Positions 44,105 to 54,105 of a stretch of 64,000 bases of DNA are shown piece after piece. Location of the stretch: assembly GCF_002260525.1 (NCBI RefSeq), contig NZ_MRYI01000002.1, forward strand, positions 124,001 to 188,000, read 5' to 3'. The notes beneath the pieces are model-generated. The model searched no databases. It saw nothing but the letters and a program-made list of their open reading frames with translations, and was not told the DNA's origin. Made by a program: the position numbers and the translations under genes. The first letter of the stretch is position 1. Each line of letters begins with the position of its first letter. This DNA comes from Hahella sp. CCB-MM4. GTDB taxonomy: Bacteria; Pseudomonadota; Gammaproteobacteria; Pseudomonadales; Oleiphilaceae.

Positions 44105-45376
44105 ATGCCAGAGTTTCTGAACTCCTATAGCCCTTTACCTCATTTCTTTATTGCCAGCCTGCTAGGGCTGATGGTCGGCGTTCAACGCGGCTGGGTGAAA
44201 CGTGAATTGGATCCGGGTTACCGGGTTGCCGGCGTCAGAACCTACACTCTGATAGCTTTGCTTGGAGCCATCAGTACCTGGCTTGGCCAGCTCATCGGTT
44301 TCTGGATGCTCGGGGTCAGCTACCTGTGCCTCACCATTGTTTTGGTATCCGCCTATATCACCAGCCAACGAACAAGACTGGACATGAGCATCACCAGCCT
44401 GATGGCCAGCCAATTAACGTTTGTCTTCGGTGCTCTGGCTATGCTGGAGTACTTTACTGTGGCAGCCGTTTGTGCCGTCGTGACCACCTTTTTGCTGGAC
44501 ATGAAAGCAGAGATGCACGGCCTGCTGAAAAAGATTCGTGACGAAGAACTGGACGCAGGCCTTAAGCTGCTGGTAATGACATTGGTCATGCTCCCCATCC
44601 TGCCCAATGAAGGGTATGGTCCCTGGGGGGCAATCAACCCCTACGAAATCTGGTGGATGGTTGTGCTGGTCAGCAGTATCTCTTTTGCAGGATATTTTGC
44701 CATTAAAATTGGCGGGGCAACTCGTGGCGTACTGCTGACAGGATTGTTTGCCGGCCTAAGCTCTTCAACAGCATTGACTCTGCACTTTTCCAAGCTGGCT
44801 CGTGAGAATCCTGAGTTAAACCGACTGCTGGCCGCCGGCATTCTGATCGCGTGCGGAACGATGTTTCCCCGGCTCTGGTTCATCCTCTATATCGTTAATC
44901 CGCCTCTGGCCTGGGCGCTTCTCTCCCCTCTGGCAGTCATGGGAGTCTGCACCTATGTGCCGGCGTTTGTTTTTTGGAGTCGCCAGAATCAGGTGAGTGT
45001 TGCCCAGCCCACCTTGAAGCAAAATCCGCTGGAACTCTCATCCGCACTTTTGTTCGGTATTATCCTGCTCATTATCGTCTTGCTATCCCATGCGCTAAGA
45101 GAAGCCTTTGGGGACCAGGGGATTTATATCCTCTCAGCACTATCAGGAATTACAGATGTTGATGCCATCAGCCTGTCTCTGGCACGAATGAGCAAGGCAG
45201 CAGAAGGAATAACGACCTCTACAGCGGCGTGGGGCATTCTGATCGCCGCAATCGTCAACTCGCTGGTGAAAGGAGGCTTGGCCTGGAGTCTCGGTAAAAC
45301 CGGATTGGGGGGTAGGGTGTTGGGCGCCATGATAATCGTGGCCCTATCCGGCGTTATCACGGTTGTGTTTAGCTAA
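44105..45376 (+). CDS. MgtC/SapB and DUF4010 domain membrane protein
   Basis: The protein of about 423 residues has an N-terminal MgtC-like module (LLGLMVGVQRGW, GVRTYTLIALLGAIS) and a C-terminal DUF4010 module (GVLLTGLFAGLSSSTALTLHFSKLARE, SGITDVDAISLSLARM), together about eleven membrane helices. Such proteins are proposed to have transport or Mg2+-related roles, but the substrate is not known. The ATG at 44105 is preferred; a TTG at 44078 would add nine residues. It is a stand-alone gene. Confidence 0.85.
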   Translation: MPEFLNSYSPLPHFFIASLLGLMVGVQRGWVKRELDPGYRVAGVRTYTLIALLGAISTWLGQLIGFWMLGVSYLCLTIVLVSAYITSQRTRLDMSITSLMASQLTFVFGALAMLEYFTVAAVCAVVTTFLLDMKAEMHGLLKKIRDEELDAGLKLLVMTLVMLPILPNEGYGPWGAINPYEIWWMVVLVSSISFAGYFAIKIGGATRGVLLTGLFAGLSSSTALTLHFSKLARENPELNRLLAAGILIACGTMFPRLWFILYIVNPPLAWALLSPLAVMGVCTYVPAFVFWSRQNQVSVAQPTLKQNPLELSSALLFGIILLIIVLLSHALREAFGDQGIYILSALSGITDVDAISLSLARMSKAAEGITTSTAAWGILIAAIVNSLVKGGLAWSLGKTGLGGRVLGAMIIVALSGVITVVFS

Positions 45377-45431
45377 ATCCGGTTAGCTGAATCCGCAAGG
45401 CAAACCTGGATCCAGCTATTTGGCAGGTCCA

Positions 45432-46412
45432 CTAGTTCTTGGTAATGGCAGGAAAAACCTGTGCTCGGGCAGCGAGCAGCTTTTCCTTCATTTCATCGGG
45501 ATTCTTAAAGACCTCTCCCTGTTCCGCCTGACTTTGATAACCGCCTCCATGCAAACTGATCAACCGGGATATCCAGAATCTCAAAGCTGCCAGCCTTAAC
45601 GCGCTGGACCACTGAGCCTTTTCTCCTGCGGTAAGAGGTCGCTTCGAATCGTAGCCGGACACAAATGCTTTCAGTCTTTCAGTGTCGTAACCTTTTCCCA
45701 ACTCGTAACACCAGTCATTACATGCCACAGCCAGGTCCATCAACCAGTAGTCATGGCAAGCATGATAGAAATCGATGATGCCGCTGACCTTTTCGTGATC
45801 GAACAATATATTGTCGACAAACAAGTCGCCGTGTATCCAGCCTTTGGGAGCATCGCCCCATTCAGCCTGTTGATCATGCTGAAACTGAATTTCACTCTTC
45901 AGTAACGCAGCATCATCAGACTCAAGATGTGCTTCCAGTGCGCGCTGATGATTTTCCAACCAACCCTGATCGCGCACCACCGCACGGTACTCGCCAATAT
46001 TCTCAGCGGCCAGATGTAACTCTGCGATCAATTGTCCGACTCGATGGCATTGTTCCTCTGATGGGCTCTCCAACTGACGACCGGATACTCTAGGCACCAA
46101 AATGCACTTCTTCCCGGCAACCGTCTGAATGGATTTCCCCTCACGATCTGCCAATGCTGCAGGAACAGGCACCCCAGCCGCGGCAAGTTGCTGCGTCAGG
46201 GAAACAAAGATAGGGAGTTCTTCCGGGCTGACCATCTCGAACAGGGTCAGCACCCAGCGGCTGATACCGGCTTCAGTCTGCACATCCACGAAATAGTTGG
46301 TGTTTTCTATGCCTGCAGAAATCCCCTCAAACAGACGGACTTCAGGACCTACAAAATATTTCTCCAACAGTGACTGCAGCTGTTCCTCACTGACCTTGGT
46401 AAAAACCGCCAT
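45432..46412 (-). CDS. thrB: Homoserine kinase (APH-fold type)
   Basis: The 326-residue kinase phosphorylates homoserine in threonine synthesis. It is of the aminoglycoside-phosphotransferase fold, not the GHMP type of E. coli: catalytic loop GWIHGDLFVDNILFD (about 191-205) and IIDFYHACHDYWLMDLA. The order thrB-DUF2782-polA is as in Pseudomonas. It lies 51 bases after the DUF2782 gene on the same strand, probably co-transcribed. Confidence 0.92.
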   Translation of the reverse strand: MAVFTKVSEEQLQSLLEKYFVGPEVRLFEGISAGIENTNYFVDVQTEAGISRWVLTLFEMVSPEELPIFVSLTQQLAAAGVPVPAALADREGKSIQTVAGKKCILVPRVSGRQLESPSEEQCHRVGQLIAELHLAAENIGEYRAVVRDQGWLENHQRALEAHLESDDAALLKSEIQFQHDQQAEWGDAPKGWIHGDLFVDNILFDHEKVSGIIDFYHACHDYWLMDLAVACNDWCYELGKGYDTERLKAFVSGYDSKRPLTAGEKAQWSSALRLAALRFWISRLISLHGGGYQSQAEQGEVFKNPDEMKEKLLAARAQVFPAITKN

Positions 46413-46463
46413 ACCAACCTTTTTGAATCAAACCAATAATTCACTCACACCATTCAAGAGGGG

Positions 46464-46736
46464 CTACCACTCCAGAATTTTCCAACTGGGAACCACCACG
46501 CTAGACGTGTCAGAGCGCTCAAATTCGCCGCCATCGGCGGGGACGAGATAGTAAGCCGGACCGATCTTGGGCACAACCTTGATTTCCACCAATTGACCAT
46601 TCACCCGATATTCGTATACGGTCTTGTCCTCACCATAGCGTATCTTGATATCCGCCTCCTCTTCTGCCCACGACACTCCTGTGCCCAACAACGCCAAAAT
46701 CAGAACAATACAAACTTTACGAATCACAAACGACAT
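46464..46736 (-). CDS. DUF2782 periplasmic protein
   Basis: The 90-residue protein has a signal peptide (about 1-24, ending VSWAEE) and the short family domain DIKIRYGEDKTVYEYRVNGQLVEIKVVPKIGPAYYL. The function is unknown. It sits between thrB and divergent polA, a position conserved in Pseudomonas and relatives. Confidence 0.88.
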   Translation of the reverse strand: MSFVIRKVCIVLILALLGTGVSWAEEEADIKIRYGEDKTVYEYRVNGQLVEIKVVPKIGPAYYLVPADGGEFERSDTSSVVVPSWKILEW

Positions 46737-46860
46737 TGGTAATCTTCCTCACAGCCTTGGTCCGGCAGTTGCTGTTCAACACGATATTCACTAAACGAGA
46801 ATCATTAAACAGGCCGAACCATCTCACATTATCTTCTGACATTAGAAACCAGTACCCTCT

Positions 46861-49593
46861 ATGAGTAAAGACACTTCGCCCACGCCCATCATTCTGGTGG
46901 ATGGTTCCTCCTATTTGTTTCGTGCTTACCATGCACTGCCCAAACTGACTTCCAGCAAATCCCATCCGACCGGGGCCATTCGTGGCGTTGTCAGTATGTT
47001 GCGCAGGCTGCAGCAGGACTACCCGAACAGCAAAGTTGTTGTGGTTTTTGATGCCAAAGGGAAAAACTTCCGCCATGAGATGTTTCCCGACTACAAAGCC
47101 AACCGCCCGCCGATGCCGGAAGACCTGGCCTGCCAGATAGCTCCGATTCACGAAATCATTCGTGCCATGGGTCTGCCCCTCCTGGTAGTGGAAGGTGTTG
47201 AAGCCGATGATGTCATCGGAACATTGGCCCAGGAAGCGACAGACAAGGGTTTGGACACAATCATATCCACGGGTGACAAAGATATGGCCCAGCTGGTCAG
47301 CGACCATGTCTCGTTGATCAACACCATGACGGAAACCTTCATGGACCGCCAAGGTGTCATCGAGAAATTCGGCGTACCGCCGGAACTGATAATCGATTAT
47401 CTGGCCCTGATCGGTGACACCGTGGACAACATTCCAGGCGTCCCCAAGTGTGGCCCCAAAACCGCTGTAAAATGGCTTAACGAAATCGGCCCGCTGCCCA
47501 CCATTATGGAAAAGGCGGATACAGTAAAAGGGAAAATCGGTGAAAACCTTCGCAATAGCCTGGAGCAACTTCCGCTATCCAAGGAGCTTGCCACCATCAA
47601 ACTGGATGTGGAGTTATCGGAAAATCTCGAAGACATTCAACCAACCGATACAGACGTTGCGTCACTGTTGGCATTGTATAAAGAATATGAATTCAAAGGC
47701 TGGATAAGGGAACTGGAATCCGGAAAAGCGCCAGAGGCCGATCCTCCTGAAAATACTAATGACCGGCCAGCCAGGGAACCTGTGGAAACTGACTATCAGA
47801 TAGTTCTCACAGAAGCTGATTTCAGCGAGTGGATGACTCGTTTGAAGGCCGCCCCCCTGTTTGCCTTTGACACCGAAACTACCAGCCTCAATTACATGGA
47901 AGCAGAAATCGTGGGGGTCAGCTTTTCCATCGAACCCGGAAAGGCCGCATATGTCCCTGTGGCCCATGATTACATGGATGCTCCGGAGCAGCTGTCACGG
48001 GAATGGGTTTTGGAACAGTTGCGCCCACTTCTTACCGACCCCAACGTTAAAAAGGTCGGACAGAACCTTAAATATGATGCTCACGTCCTGAAAAACTATG
48101 ATATCGAGCTGCAGGGCATCGAGCATGACACGATGCTGGAATCCTATGTCCTCAATTCCGTGGCCAATCGCCACGATATGGATACTCTGGCCCTGAAATA
48201 CCTGGATCATGAAACCGTTCACTTTGAAGATATTGCCGGCAAAGGCAGCAAACAGCTGACCTTCAACCAGATCCATCTGGACCAGGCAGGCCCTTATGCG
48301 GCAGAAGATGCAGATGTTACACTGCAGCTGCATGAGAAGATCTATCCGCAACTGGCAAAAACAGGGCGCCTGGAGCAAGTCTACCGGGATATCGAATTGC
48401 CCTTGGTTCCAGTCCTTATCCGCATGGAACACTACGGTGCACTGATTGATAGCCAACGCCTGAAAGTCCACAGCCAGGAACTGGCAGAGCGCATGCTTGA
48501 GCTGGAAGAGCAAGCCTACGACTTGGCAGGAGAACGTTTTAACCTGGGCTCCCCCAAACAGTTGCAGGCAATCTTTTATGACAAACTGGGATTTGACGTC
48601 ATTAAAAAGACCCCGAAGGGACAGCCTTCTACCGCAGAACCAGTGTTGCAGGAACTGGCAGAGCGCTATGAACTTCCGAAGGTTCTTCTGGAATATCGCG
48701 GTCTTTCCAAGCTGAAATCCACTTACACCGACCGCCTGCCGGAGATGATCAACCCACGAACCGGACGGGTGCATACCTCCTATCATCAGGCGGTTGCCGC
48801 CACGGGCCGTTTATCCTCCACGGAACCCAACCTCCAGAACATCCCTGTACGCAACGAACAAGGACGACGCATCAGGCAAGCTTTTATAGCGCCACCCGGC
48901 TATAAGCTGATTTCCGCAGATTACAGCCAGATTGAACTGCGCATCATGGCCCATCTCAGCGGCGACAAAGGTTTATTGAAGGCTTTCTCTGAAGGCCTGG
49001 ACGTGCATAAAGCTACGGCAGCCGAAGTATTCAACGTGGACCTGGATGAGGTCACGTCTGACCAGCGCCGCAGCGCCAAAGCCATCAACTTTGGATTGAT
49101 CTACGGCATGTCGGCATTTGGACTTGCCCGCCAGATCAATGTGGAGCGAGGAGTTGCACAGGGTTATATCGATAAGTACTTCGAGCGCTACCCCGGCGTA
49201 TTGAACTACATGAACCGTATACGTACTGAAGCTCACGACAACGGGTATGTGGAAACTCACTTCGGTCGCCGCTTATACCTGCCCGACATCAACGCCAAGC
49301 ACAAAGGTCTGCAGCAGGCCGCAGAACGCACTGCCATCAACGCTCCCATGCAGGGAACCGCGGCGGACATCATCAAGCGCGCCATGATCAAAGTTGACGA
49401 GTGGTTAATGAAAGAAAAGCCGGACGCCACCATGATCATGCAGGTGCATGACGAACTGATTCTGGAAGTCAAAGAAGATGCCGCCGGCGAGGTGGCCAAA
49501 CGCCTTGAGGAAATCATGTCCTCAGCCGCGGACCTGGATGTTCCATTGCTGGTGGAGGCAGGTATCGGAAATAACTGGGATGAGGCGCATTAG
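46861..49593 (+). CDS. polA: DNA polymerase I
   Basis: The 910-residue enzyme fills gaps and removes RNA primers. The 5' nuclease domain spans about 1-300 (VDGSSYLFRAYHALP, VVVFDAKGKNFRHE, STGDKDMAQLV). The 3'-5' exonuclease domain has an intact FDTETTSL (DxE), and the polymerase domain has ISADYSQIELRIMAHLS and MQVHDELILEV. All three active sites look intact. It is divergent from the DUF2782 gene and ends at a bidirectional terminator. Confidence 0.98.
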   Translation: MSKDTSPTPIILVDGSSYLFRAYHALPKLTSSKSHPTGAIRGVVSMLRRLQQDYPNSKVVVVFDAKGKNFRHEMFPDYKANRPPMPEDLACQIAPIHEIIRAMGLPLLVVEGVEADDVIGTLAQEATDKGLDTIISTGDKDMAQLVSDHVSLINTMTETFMDRQGVIEKFGVPPELIIDYLALIGDTVDNIPGVPKCGPKTAVKWLNEIGPLPTIMEKADTVKGKIGENLRNSLEQLPLSKELATIKLDVELSENLEDIQPTDTDVASLLALYKEYEFKGWIRELESGKAPEADPPENTNDRPAREPVETDYQIVLTEADFSEWMTRLKAAPLFAFDTETTSLNYMEAEIVGVSFSIEPGKAAYVPVAHDYMDAPEQLSREWVLEQLRPLLTDPNVKKVGQNLKYDAHVLKNYDIELQGIEHDTMLESYVLNSVANRHDMDTLALKYLDHETVHFEDIAGKGSKQLTFNQIHLDQAGPYAAEDADVTLQLHEKIYPQLAKTGRLEQVYRDIELPLVPVLIRMEHYGALIDSQRLKVHSQELAERMLELEEQAYDLAGERFNLGSPKQLQAIFYDKLGFDVIKKTPKGQPSTAEPVLQELAERYELPKVLLEYRGLSKLKSTYTDRLPEMINPRTGRVHTSYHQAVAATGRLSSTEPNLQNIPVRNEQGRRIRQAFIAPPGYKLISADYSQIELRIMAHLSGDKGLLKAFSEGLDVHKATAAEVFNVDLDEVTSDQRRSAKAINFGLIYGMSAFGLARQINVERGVAQGYIDKYFERYPGVLNYMNRIRTEAHDNGYVETHFGRRLYLPDINAKHKGLQQAAERTAINAPMQGTAADIIKRAMIKVDEWLMKEKPDATMIMQVHDELILEVKEDAAGEVAKRLEEIMSSAADLDVPLLVEAGIGNNWDEAH

Positions 49594-49625
49594 CACTTTC
49601 CCTGTAGGAATACAGTAGACATAAA

Positions 49626-49650
49626 AAAGGGGCGTCTTGAACGCCCCTTT
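49626..49650. terminator. Bidirectional terminator between polA and pilU
   Basis: AAAGGGGCGT/ACGCCCCTTT form a 10-bp stem with a CTTGA loop. T3 then GTTCTT follows on the plus side; T6 follows on the minus side. It ends both convergent genes. Confidence 0.88.
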
Positions 49651-49670
49651 GTTCTTGGTAGATTTCTTAT

Positions 49671-50798
49671 TTAATAGCCTTCGTCGTCACTAAGACTCAA
49701 GGAATCCGCAGCTCCCTGAAGCTTCTGGGTATTGGCATCTGCCCCCAGCTTGATCATCAGACGCAGGTCGTTCGCCGAATCAGCATGTGCCAATGCGTCT
49801 TCATAAGTGATCTCACCTGCGGAGTAGGCTCTGTACAACGCCTGATCGAAGGTCTGCATCCCGATTTCACCGGATTTCGTCATCAGTTCCTTCAGCTTGT
49901 GTACTTCAGCCTTACGAATCAAGTCCGATGCCAGCGGAGAGTTAATCAGGATTTCCACGATAGCCCGGCGCCCCTTACCGTCAGGGGTTGGTACCAACTG
50001 CTGGGCGACAATTGCCTTCAAGTTTAGCGACAGATCCATCCACACCTGGTTATGCTGTTCAGGGGGATAGAAGTTGATAATCCGGTCCAGAGCCTGGTTC
50101 GCATTATTGGCGTGCAATGTGGCAAGACACAGGTGTCCGGTTTCAGCAAAGGTGACCGCATGCTCCATGGTATCGCGGCTTCTCACCTCCCCGATCATGA
50201 TGACATCAGGCGCCTGACGCAGAGTGTTCTTCAATGCTATCTCAAAGCTTTCCGTATCCAACCCAACCTCCCGCTGAGTGATAATACAGCCCTGATGCTG
50301 GTGGATGTATTCTATCGGGTCCTCAATAGAAATGATGTGCCCTTTGCTATTGCGGTTACGGTGACCGATCATGGCCGCCAACGACGTTGACTTACCAGTA
50401 CCGGTGGCCCCGACGAAAATAATCAGCCCGCGCTTGGTCATCGATAACTTCTTGATAACCTCAGGAAGCTTCAGATCATCCAGTTTGGGGATATTCGTCT
50501 CGATTCGACGCAACACCATACCGCAGAGGTTACGCTGGAAAAATGCGCTGACCCGGAAACGCCCGATCCCCCGGGCACTGATAGCAAAGTTACACTCATG
50601 TGCCACTTCGAATTCAGAACGCTGTTTCTCCGTCATGATGGAGTAGACCGTTTCTCGAGTCTGCTCAGGAGACAGGGGCGACTTGGTAATCGGGATCATT
50701 TTCCCGTGAACCTTGATGCTCGGTGGAACCCCGGCTGTTATAAACAGGTCAGAGGCCCCTTTTTCCACCATTATTTTCAGTAATTTGTCAAAATCCAT
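49671..50798 (-). CDS. pilU: Type IV pilus retraction ATPase PilU
   Basis: The 375-residue ATPase is a PilT paralogue that helps retract type IV pili. Walker A GATGTGKSTSL, Asp box IISIEDPIEYIHQHQGC, Walker B VIMIGEVRSRDT and His box TGHLCLATLHANNA are intact. The C-terminal extension after the PilT-like core (DANTQKLQGAADSLSLSDDEG) is typical of PilU. It lies 187 bases downstream of pilT on the same strand. Confidence 0.95.
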   Translation of the reverse strand: MDFDKLLKIMVEKGASDLFITAGVPPSIKVHGKMIPITKSPLSPEQTRETVYSIMTEKQRSEFEVAHECNFAISARGIGRFRVSAFFQRNLCGMVLRRIETNIPKLDDLKLPEVIKKLSMTKRGLIIFVGATGTGKSTSLAAMIGHRNRNSKGHIISIEDPIEYIHQHQGCIITQREVGLDTESFEIALKNTLRQAPDVIMIGEVRSRDTMEHAVTFAETGHLCLATLHANNANQALDRIINFYPPEQHNQVWMDLSLNLKAIVAQQLVPTPDGKGRRAIVEILINSPLASDLIRKAEVHKLKELMTKSGEIGMQTFDQALYRAYSAGEITYEDALAHADSANDLRLMIKLGADANTQKLQGAADSLSLSDDEGY

Positions 50799-50985
50799 AG
50801 TTTCACCCGATGGCTATCTTCTGCAGCATGCACCGAATCTGCGCATCCCGCATAACTTCGCTGTTACCCACCCTCTGCAATCTATCCCGTGACATCATTT
50901 CATTGTATGACGTCCACAGACCCAAACAAATCCGTCAGATATAGCTTTTGCTTGAGCTCCGATAACGCGCTGACGTCATCATATA

Positions 50986-52020
50986 TTAAAAGTTTTCCGG
51001 CATTTTTGCTTTTTCGCGTGCTGCATCCCGACTAATCAGTCCTTTCGATAACAGGGTGCTCAGACATTGATCCAATGTCTGCATTCCGATGTTGGCACCC
51101 GTTTGGATAGAGGAATACATCTGCGCAACTTTATCTTCCCGAATCAGGTTACGAATTGCCGGCGTCCCGATCATGATTTCATGAGCCGCCACCCGGCCCC
51201 CACCCACTTTCTTCAGCAGGGTTTGGGAAACAACCGCCTGCAGAGACTCGGAAAGCATGGAACGCACCATAGACTTCTCTTCTGCCGGGAACACGTCAAC
51301 CACCCGGTCAATGGTTTTGGCCGCTGAGGTGGTGTGCAGAGTCCCGAATACCAAGTGACCGGTCTCTGCCGCCGTCAATGCCAAGCGGATGGTTTCAAGG
51401 TCCCGCATCTCACCGACCAGGATAATATCCGGGTCTTCCCGCAGGGCTGAACGCAGAGCTTCACTGAAACCGAGCGTATCGCGGTGGACTTCCCGCTGGT
51501 TCACCAGACACTTCTTACTTTCGTGAACAAATTCGATGGGGTCCTCAATAGTCAGGATATGGTCGTACCGGCTATCGTTGATAAAATCCATCATCGCAGC
51601 CAACGTGGTACTTTTACCGGAACCCGTAGGCCCGGTTACCAGAATCAGGCCACGCGGCTTCAGGGCGATGTCCTTAAACACCTGCCCCATCCCCAGGTCC
51701 TCCATTGTCAGCACCTTGGAGGGGATTGTCCGGAATACCGCACCGGCACCCCGGTTATGGTTAAATGCGTTTACACGGAAACGAGCAACACCGGGTACCT
51801 CAAAGGAAAAGTCTGTTTCCAGGAACTCTTCGAAGTCCTTCCGCTGCTTGTCATTCATGATGTCGTAAATCAAAGCATGGACTTCTTTGTGTTCCATGGG
51901 AGGGAGGTTGATACGTCTGACATCGCCATCCACCCGAATCATGGGCGGCAAGCCGGCGGAAAGGTGCAAGTCGGAAGCGCCCTGCTTAGCAGAAAACGCG
52001 AGCAACTCGGTAATATCCAT
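50986..52020 (-). CDS. pilT: Type IV pilus retraction ATPase PilT
   Basis: The 344-residue hexameric ATPase powers pilus retraction and twitching. Walker A GPTGSGKSTTL, Asp box ILTIEDPIEFVHESK, Walker B IILVGEMRDLET, His box TGHLVFGTLHTTSA and the diagnostic AIRNLIRE motif are present. It is divergent from yggS, the common arrangement in Pseudomonas relatives. Confidence 0.97.
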   Translation of the reverse strand: MDITELLAFSAKQGASDLHLSAGLPPMIRVDGDVRRINLPPMEHKEVHALIYDIMNDKQRKDFEEFLETDFSFEVPGVARFRVNAFNHNRGAGAVFRTIPSKVLTMEDLGMGQVFKDIALKPRGLILVTGPTGSGKSTTLAAMMDFINDSRYDHILTIEDPIEFVHESKKCLVNQREVHRDTLGFSEALRSALREDPDIILVGEMRDLETIRLALTAAETGHLVFGTLHTTSAAKTIDRVVDVFPAEEKSMVRSMLSESLQAVVSQTLLKKVGGGRVAAHEIMIGTPAIRNLIREDKVAQMYSSIQTGANIGMQTLDQCLSTLLSKGLISRDAAREKAKMPENF

Positions 52021-52367
52021 AGTGGTCCCCGTATATGGTTCTTCTCAATTCTTCCACCCGCCTTAGGAACATTTGCAGCCAGGGATTATGGCCAGCCCCT
52101 TTATTTTGCAGGCAGGTTAGTTACAATCAGCGCGTCCAGTATTCAGCATCTTGCCTATCTAGGTCTATCCGGGCGCAGATGGCCTGCTTCACCATGCTTA
52201 TCGGTCACAACACCGGCGCAACGGGAATGCCATACAACGACAGATTAAGTTGGCGATAACGGCTCTACGATAATCGAAATGCTGGAAACTATACTCTAAA
52301 TAACTCAGGGAATCGGTGGGTTTAGGACGATATCCGCTCTCCGTTCCTAAGCTATTGATACGCATAT
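52021..52367. other. Intergenic region between divergent pilT and yggS
   Basis: This 347-base region should carry promoters for pilT and yggS. TATACT at 52290-52295 is a possible -10 box for yggS, but no good -35 lies at the right distance. No repeat, hairpin with T-run or coding frame is supported. Confidence 0.4.
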
Positions 52368-53063
52368 ATGATCAGCATAGCAGACAACATAAATTCCGTA
52401 AGCCTCAGAATACAAAATGCAACAAAATCAGCCGGCCGACAAGCAGGGGAAGTCGCCCTGCTGGCAGTGAGCAAAACCAAGCCTTCCGAGGCCATTCGAG
52501 CAGCTTACGCTGCCGGACTGAGAGATTTCGGAGAGAATTACCTGCAGGAAGCTCTGCAAAAAATTCAGGAGCTGTCTGATCTTTCTATCCAATGGCATTT
52601 TATCGGCCCGCTGCAATCCAATAAAACCCGCCAGGTAGCAGAACATTTTCACTGGATACACACCGTGGACCGTTTGAAAATTGCTACCCGGCTGTCAGAG
52701 CAAAGACCTGAAAACATGCCACTTTTAAATGTGTGCATTCAGGTCAATATTGACGAGGAAGACAGCAAATCCGGCGTTCCGCTGGACGAAGTCAAATCCC
52801 TGGCTGCCGATATCGCGAAACTCCCGCGACTATGCCTGCGGGGTCTGATGTGCATTCCCAACCCTTCTCACGACCAAAGCACTCTGGCGGAAAGCTTTAG
52901 AAAAGTCGCCGCCGTCGCCGAGGATCTGAAATCCCGACACAATACGATCGACACCTTATCAATGGGAATGAGTCAAGACATGGAAGTAGCTATCGCAGAA
53001 GGGTCTACGATCGTCAGGATAGGCACCGCCATCTTCGGGGAAAGGGACTACAGCGGACGCTAA
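52368..53063 (+). CDS. yggS: PLP-binding protein YggS/PLPBP family
   Basis: The 231-residue pyridoxal-phosphate protein maintains vitamin B6 balance and amino acid pools. The PLP lysine is in LLAVSKTKP, followed by FGENYLQEALQK, WHFIGPLQSNKTR and LSMGMSQDMEVAIAEGSTIVRIGTAIFG. It has no known enzymatic reaction. It precedes proC and yggT in the usual order. Confidence 0.96.
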   Translation: MISIADNINSVSLRIQNATKSAGRQAGEVALLAVSKTKPSEAIRAAYAAGLRDFGENYLQEALQKIQELSDLSIQWHFIGPLQSNKTRQVAEHFHWIHTVDRLKIATRLSEQRPENMPLLNVCIQVNIDEEDSKSGVPLDEVKSLAADIAKLPRLCLRGLMCIPNPSHDQSTLAESFRKVAAVAEDLKSRHNTIDTLSMGMSQDMEVAIAEGSTIVRIGTAIFGERDYSGR

Positions 53064-53133
53064 ATCCTAACCATCAAAATTCACCTGTCTGTCGGCAATC
53101 CAATGCGGGCGGCACCAGCAAAAGAGGTTTTCC

Positions 53134-53961
53134 ATGGCAACAGCACATTTGAATTTTATCGGAGCGGGCAACATGGCCAGGGCGATTCTGGGTGGCCTGA
53201 TCGCTAACGGTTATCAAGCATCGTCCATCTCAGCCTGCGCGCCAAACAGTGGGGAGTTGGACTCACTGAAGGCTGAATACCCGATCAACACCAGCCTGGA
53301 CAATAATGCTTTTATTGACCATACCGATGTATTGCTCCTTTGCACCAAACCCCAAGTGCTGAAAGCAGCCTGTGAGGGTATACGGGATAGTGTCCAGGCA
53401 CGCAAACCTCTGATTGTGTCAATTGCGGCAGGAGTTACCATTGCCCAAATTGAGGAATGGCTGGGAGGAGATCTCCCGGTGGTACGTTGCATGCCTAACA
53501 CTCCTGCACTGGTTCATATCGGCGCCAGCGGCTTATTCGCCAACAGCCGGGTCAGCCCGGAGCAAAAAAATCTGGCCGCCAGTCTGTTCGAATCCGTGGG
53601 CCTTGTCGCCTGGGTCCCTGCCGAATCTGACCTGCATACGGTCACGGCACTCTCCGGCAGCGGACCGGCCTACTGCTTTATGTTTATCGAAGCGATGGAA
53701 AAAGCCGCCATCGGGCTGGGCCTGAATGCAGCTGACGCAAGAGCCCTGGCCATCCAAACCATGCGCGGCGCGGCCGAGCTGGCATCCCGTAGCGAAGAGT
53801 CTCCGGAACAGTTAAAGCGGCGGGTAATGTCTCCTGGGGGCACAACAGAAAGGGCGGTATCACGATTTGAGCAGGAAAAACTGGCAGAGGTTGTAGCGGC
53901 AGCCATCGGTGACGCCTGGTCAAGATCCTATGAACTCGCAGGTGAAGAGCCACCCGCCTGA
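53134..53961 (+). CDS. proC: Pyrroline-5-carboxylate reductase
   Basis: The 275-residue enzyme makes proline from pyrroline-5-carboxylate with NAD(P)H. The Rossmann motif FIGAGNMARAIL (6-17) and the C-terminal dimer signature SGSGPAYCFMFIEAM and SPGGTTERAV are intact. It lies 70 bases after yggS with a GAGG ribosome-binding site. A strong hairpin follows the stop. Confidence 0.97.
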   Translation: MATAHLNFIGAGNMARAILGGLIANGYQASSISACAPNSGELDSLKAEYPINTSLDNNAFIDHTDVLLLCTKPQVLKAACEGIRDSVQARKPLIVSIAAGVTIAQIEEWLGGDLPVVRCMPNTPALVHIGASGLFANSRVSPEQKNLAASLFESVGLVAWVPAESDLHTVTALSGSGPAYCFMFIEAMEKAAIGLGLNAADARALAIQTMRGAAELASRSEESPEQLKRRVMSPGGTTERAVSRFEQEKLAEVVAAAIGDAWSRSYELAGEEPPA

Positions 53962-53989
53962 ATCCTGTCCCGAATGCCTGATCAAAACG

Positions 53990-54022
53990 AGTAATAACCG
54001 CCGCCAAATCGCGGTTATTACT
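53990..54022 (+). terminator. Hairpin after proC
   Basis: AGTAATAACCGC (53990-54001) and GCGGTTATTACT (54011-54022) form a perfect 12-bp stem with a 9-base loop. Only GTCACTGTTTT follows, so the T-run is late; partial termination before yggT is likely. Confidence 0.6.
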
Positions 54023-54105
54023 GTCACTGTTTTGATAAACACTGGAAATTCAGACTTATAGCCACCATTATGACCTCGACCAGAGGTTAACGGAATTCAT
54101 TCACT

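Noticed and set aside
46717-47568. 283-codon minus-strand frame opposite polA
   Set aside because: It is antisense to the clearly intact polA 5' nuclease domain and has no protein-like domain pattern.
47995-48786. 263-codon minus-strand frame opposite polA
   Set aside because: Shadow of the polA polymerase region; no family resemblance.
51484-52248. 254-codon plus-strand frame opposite pilT
   Set aside because: Antisense to the intact pilT and without recognisable domains.
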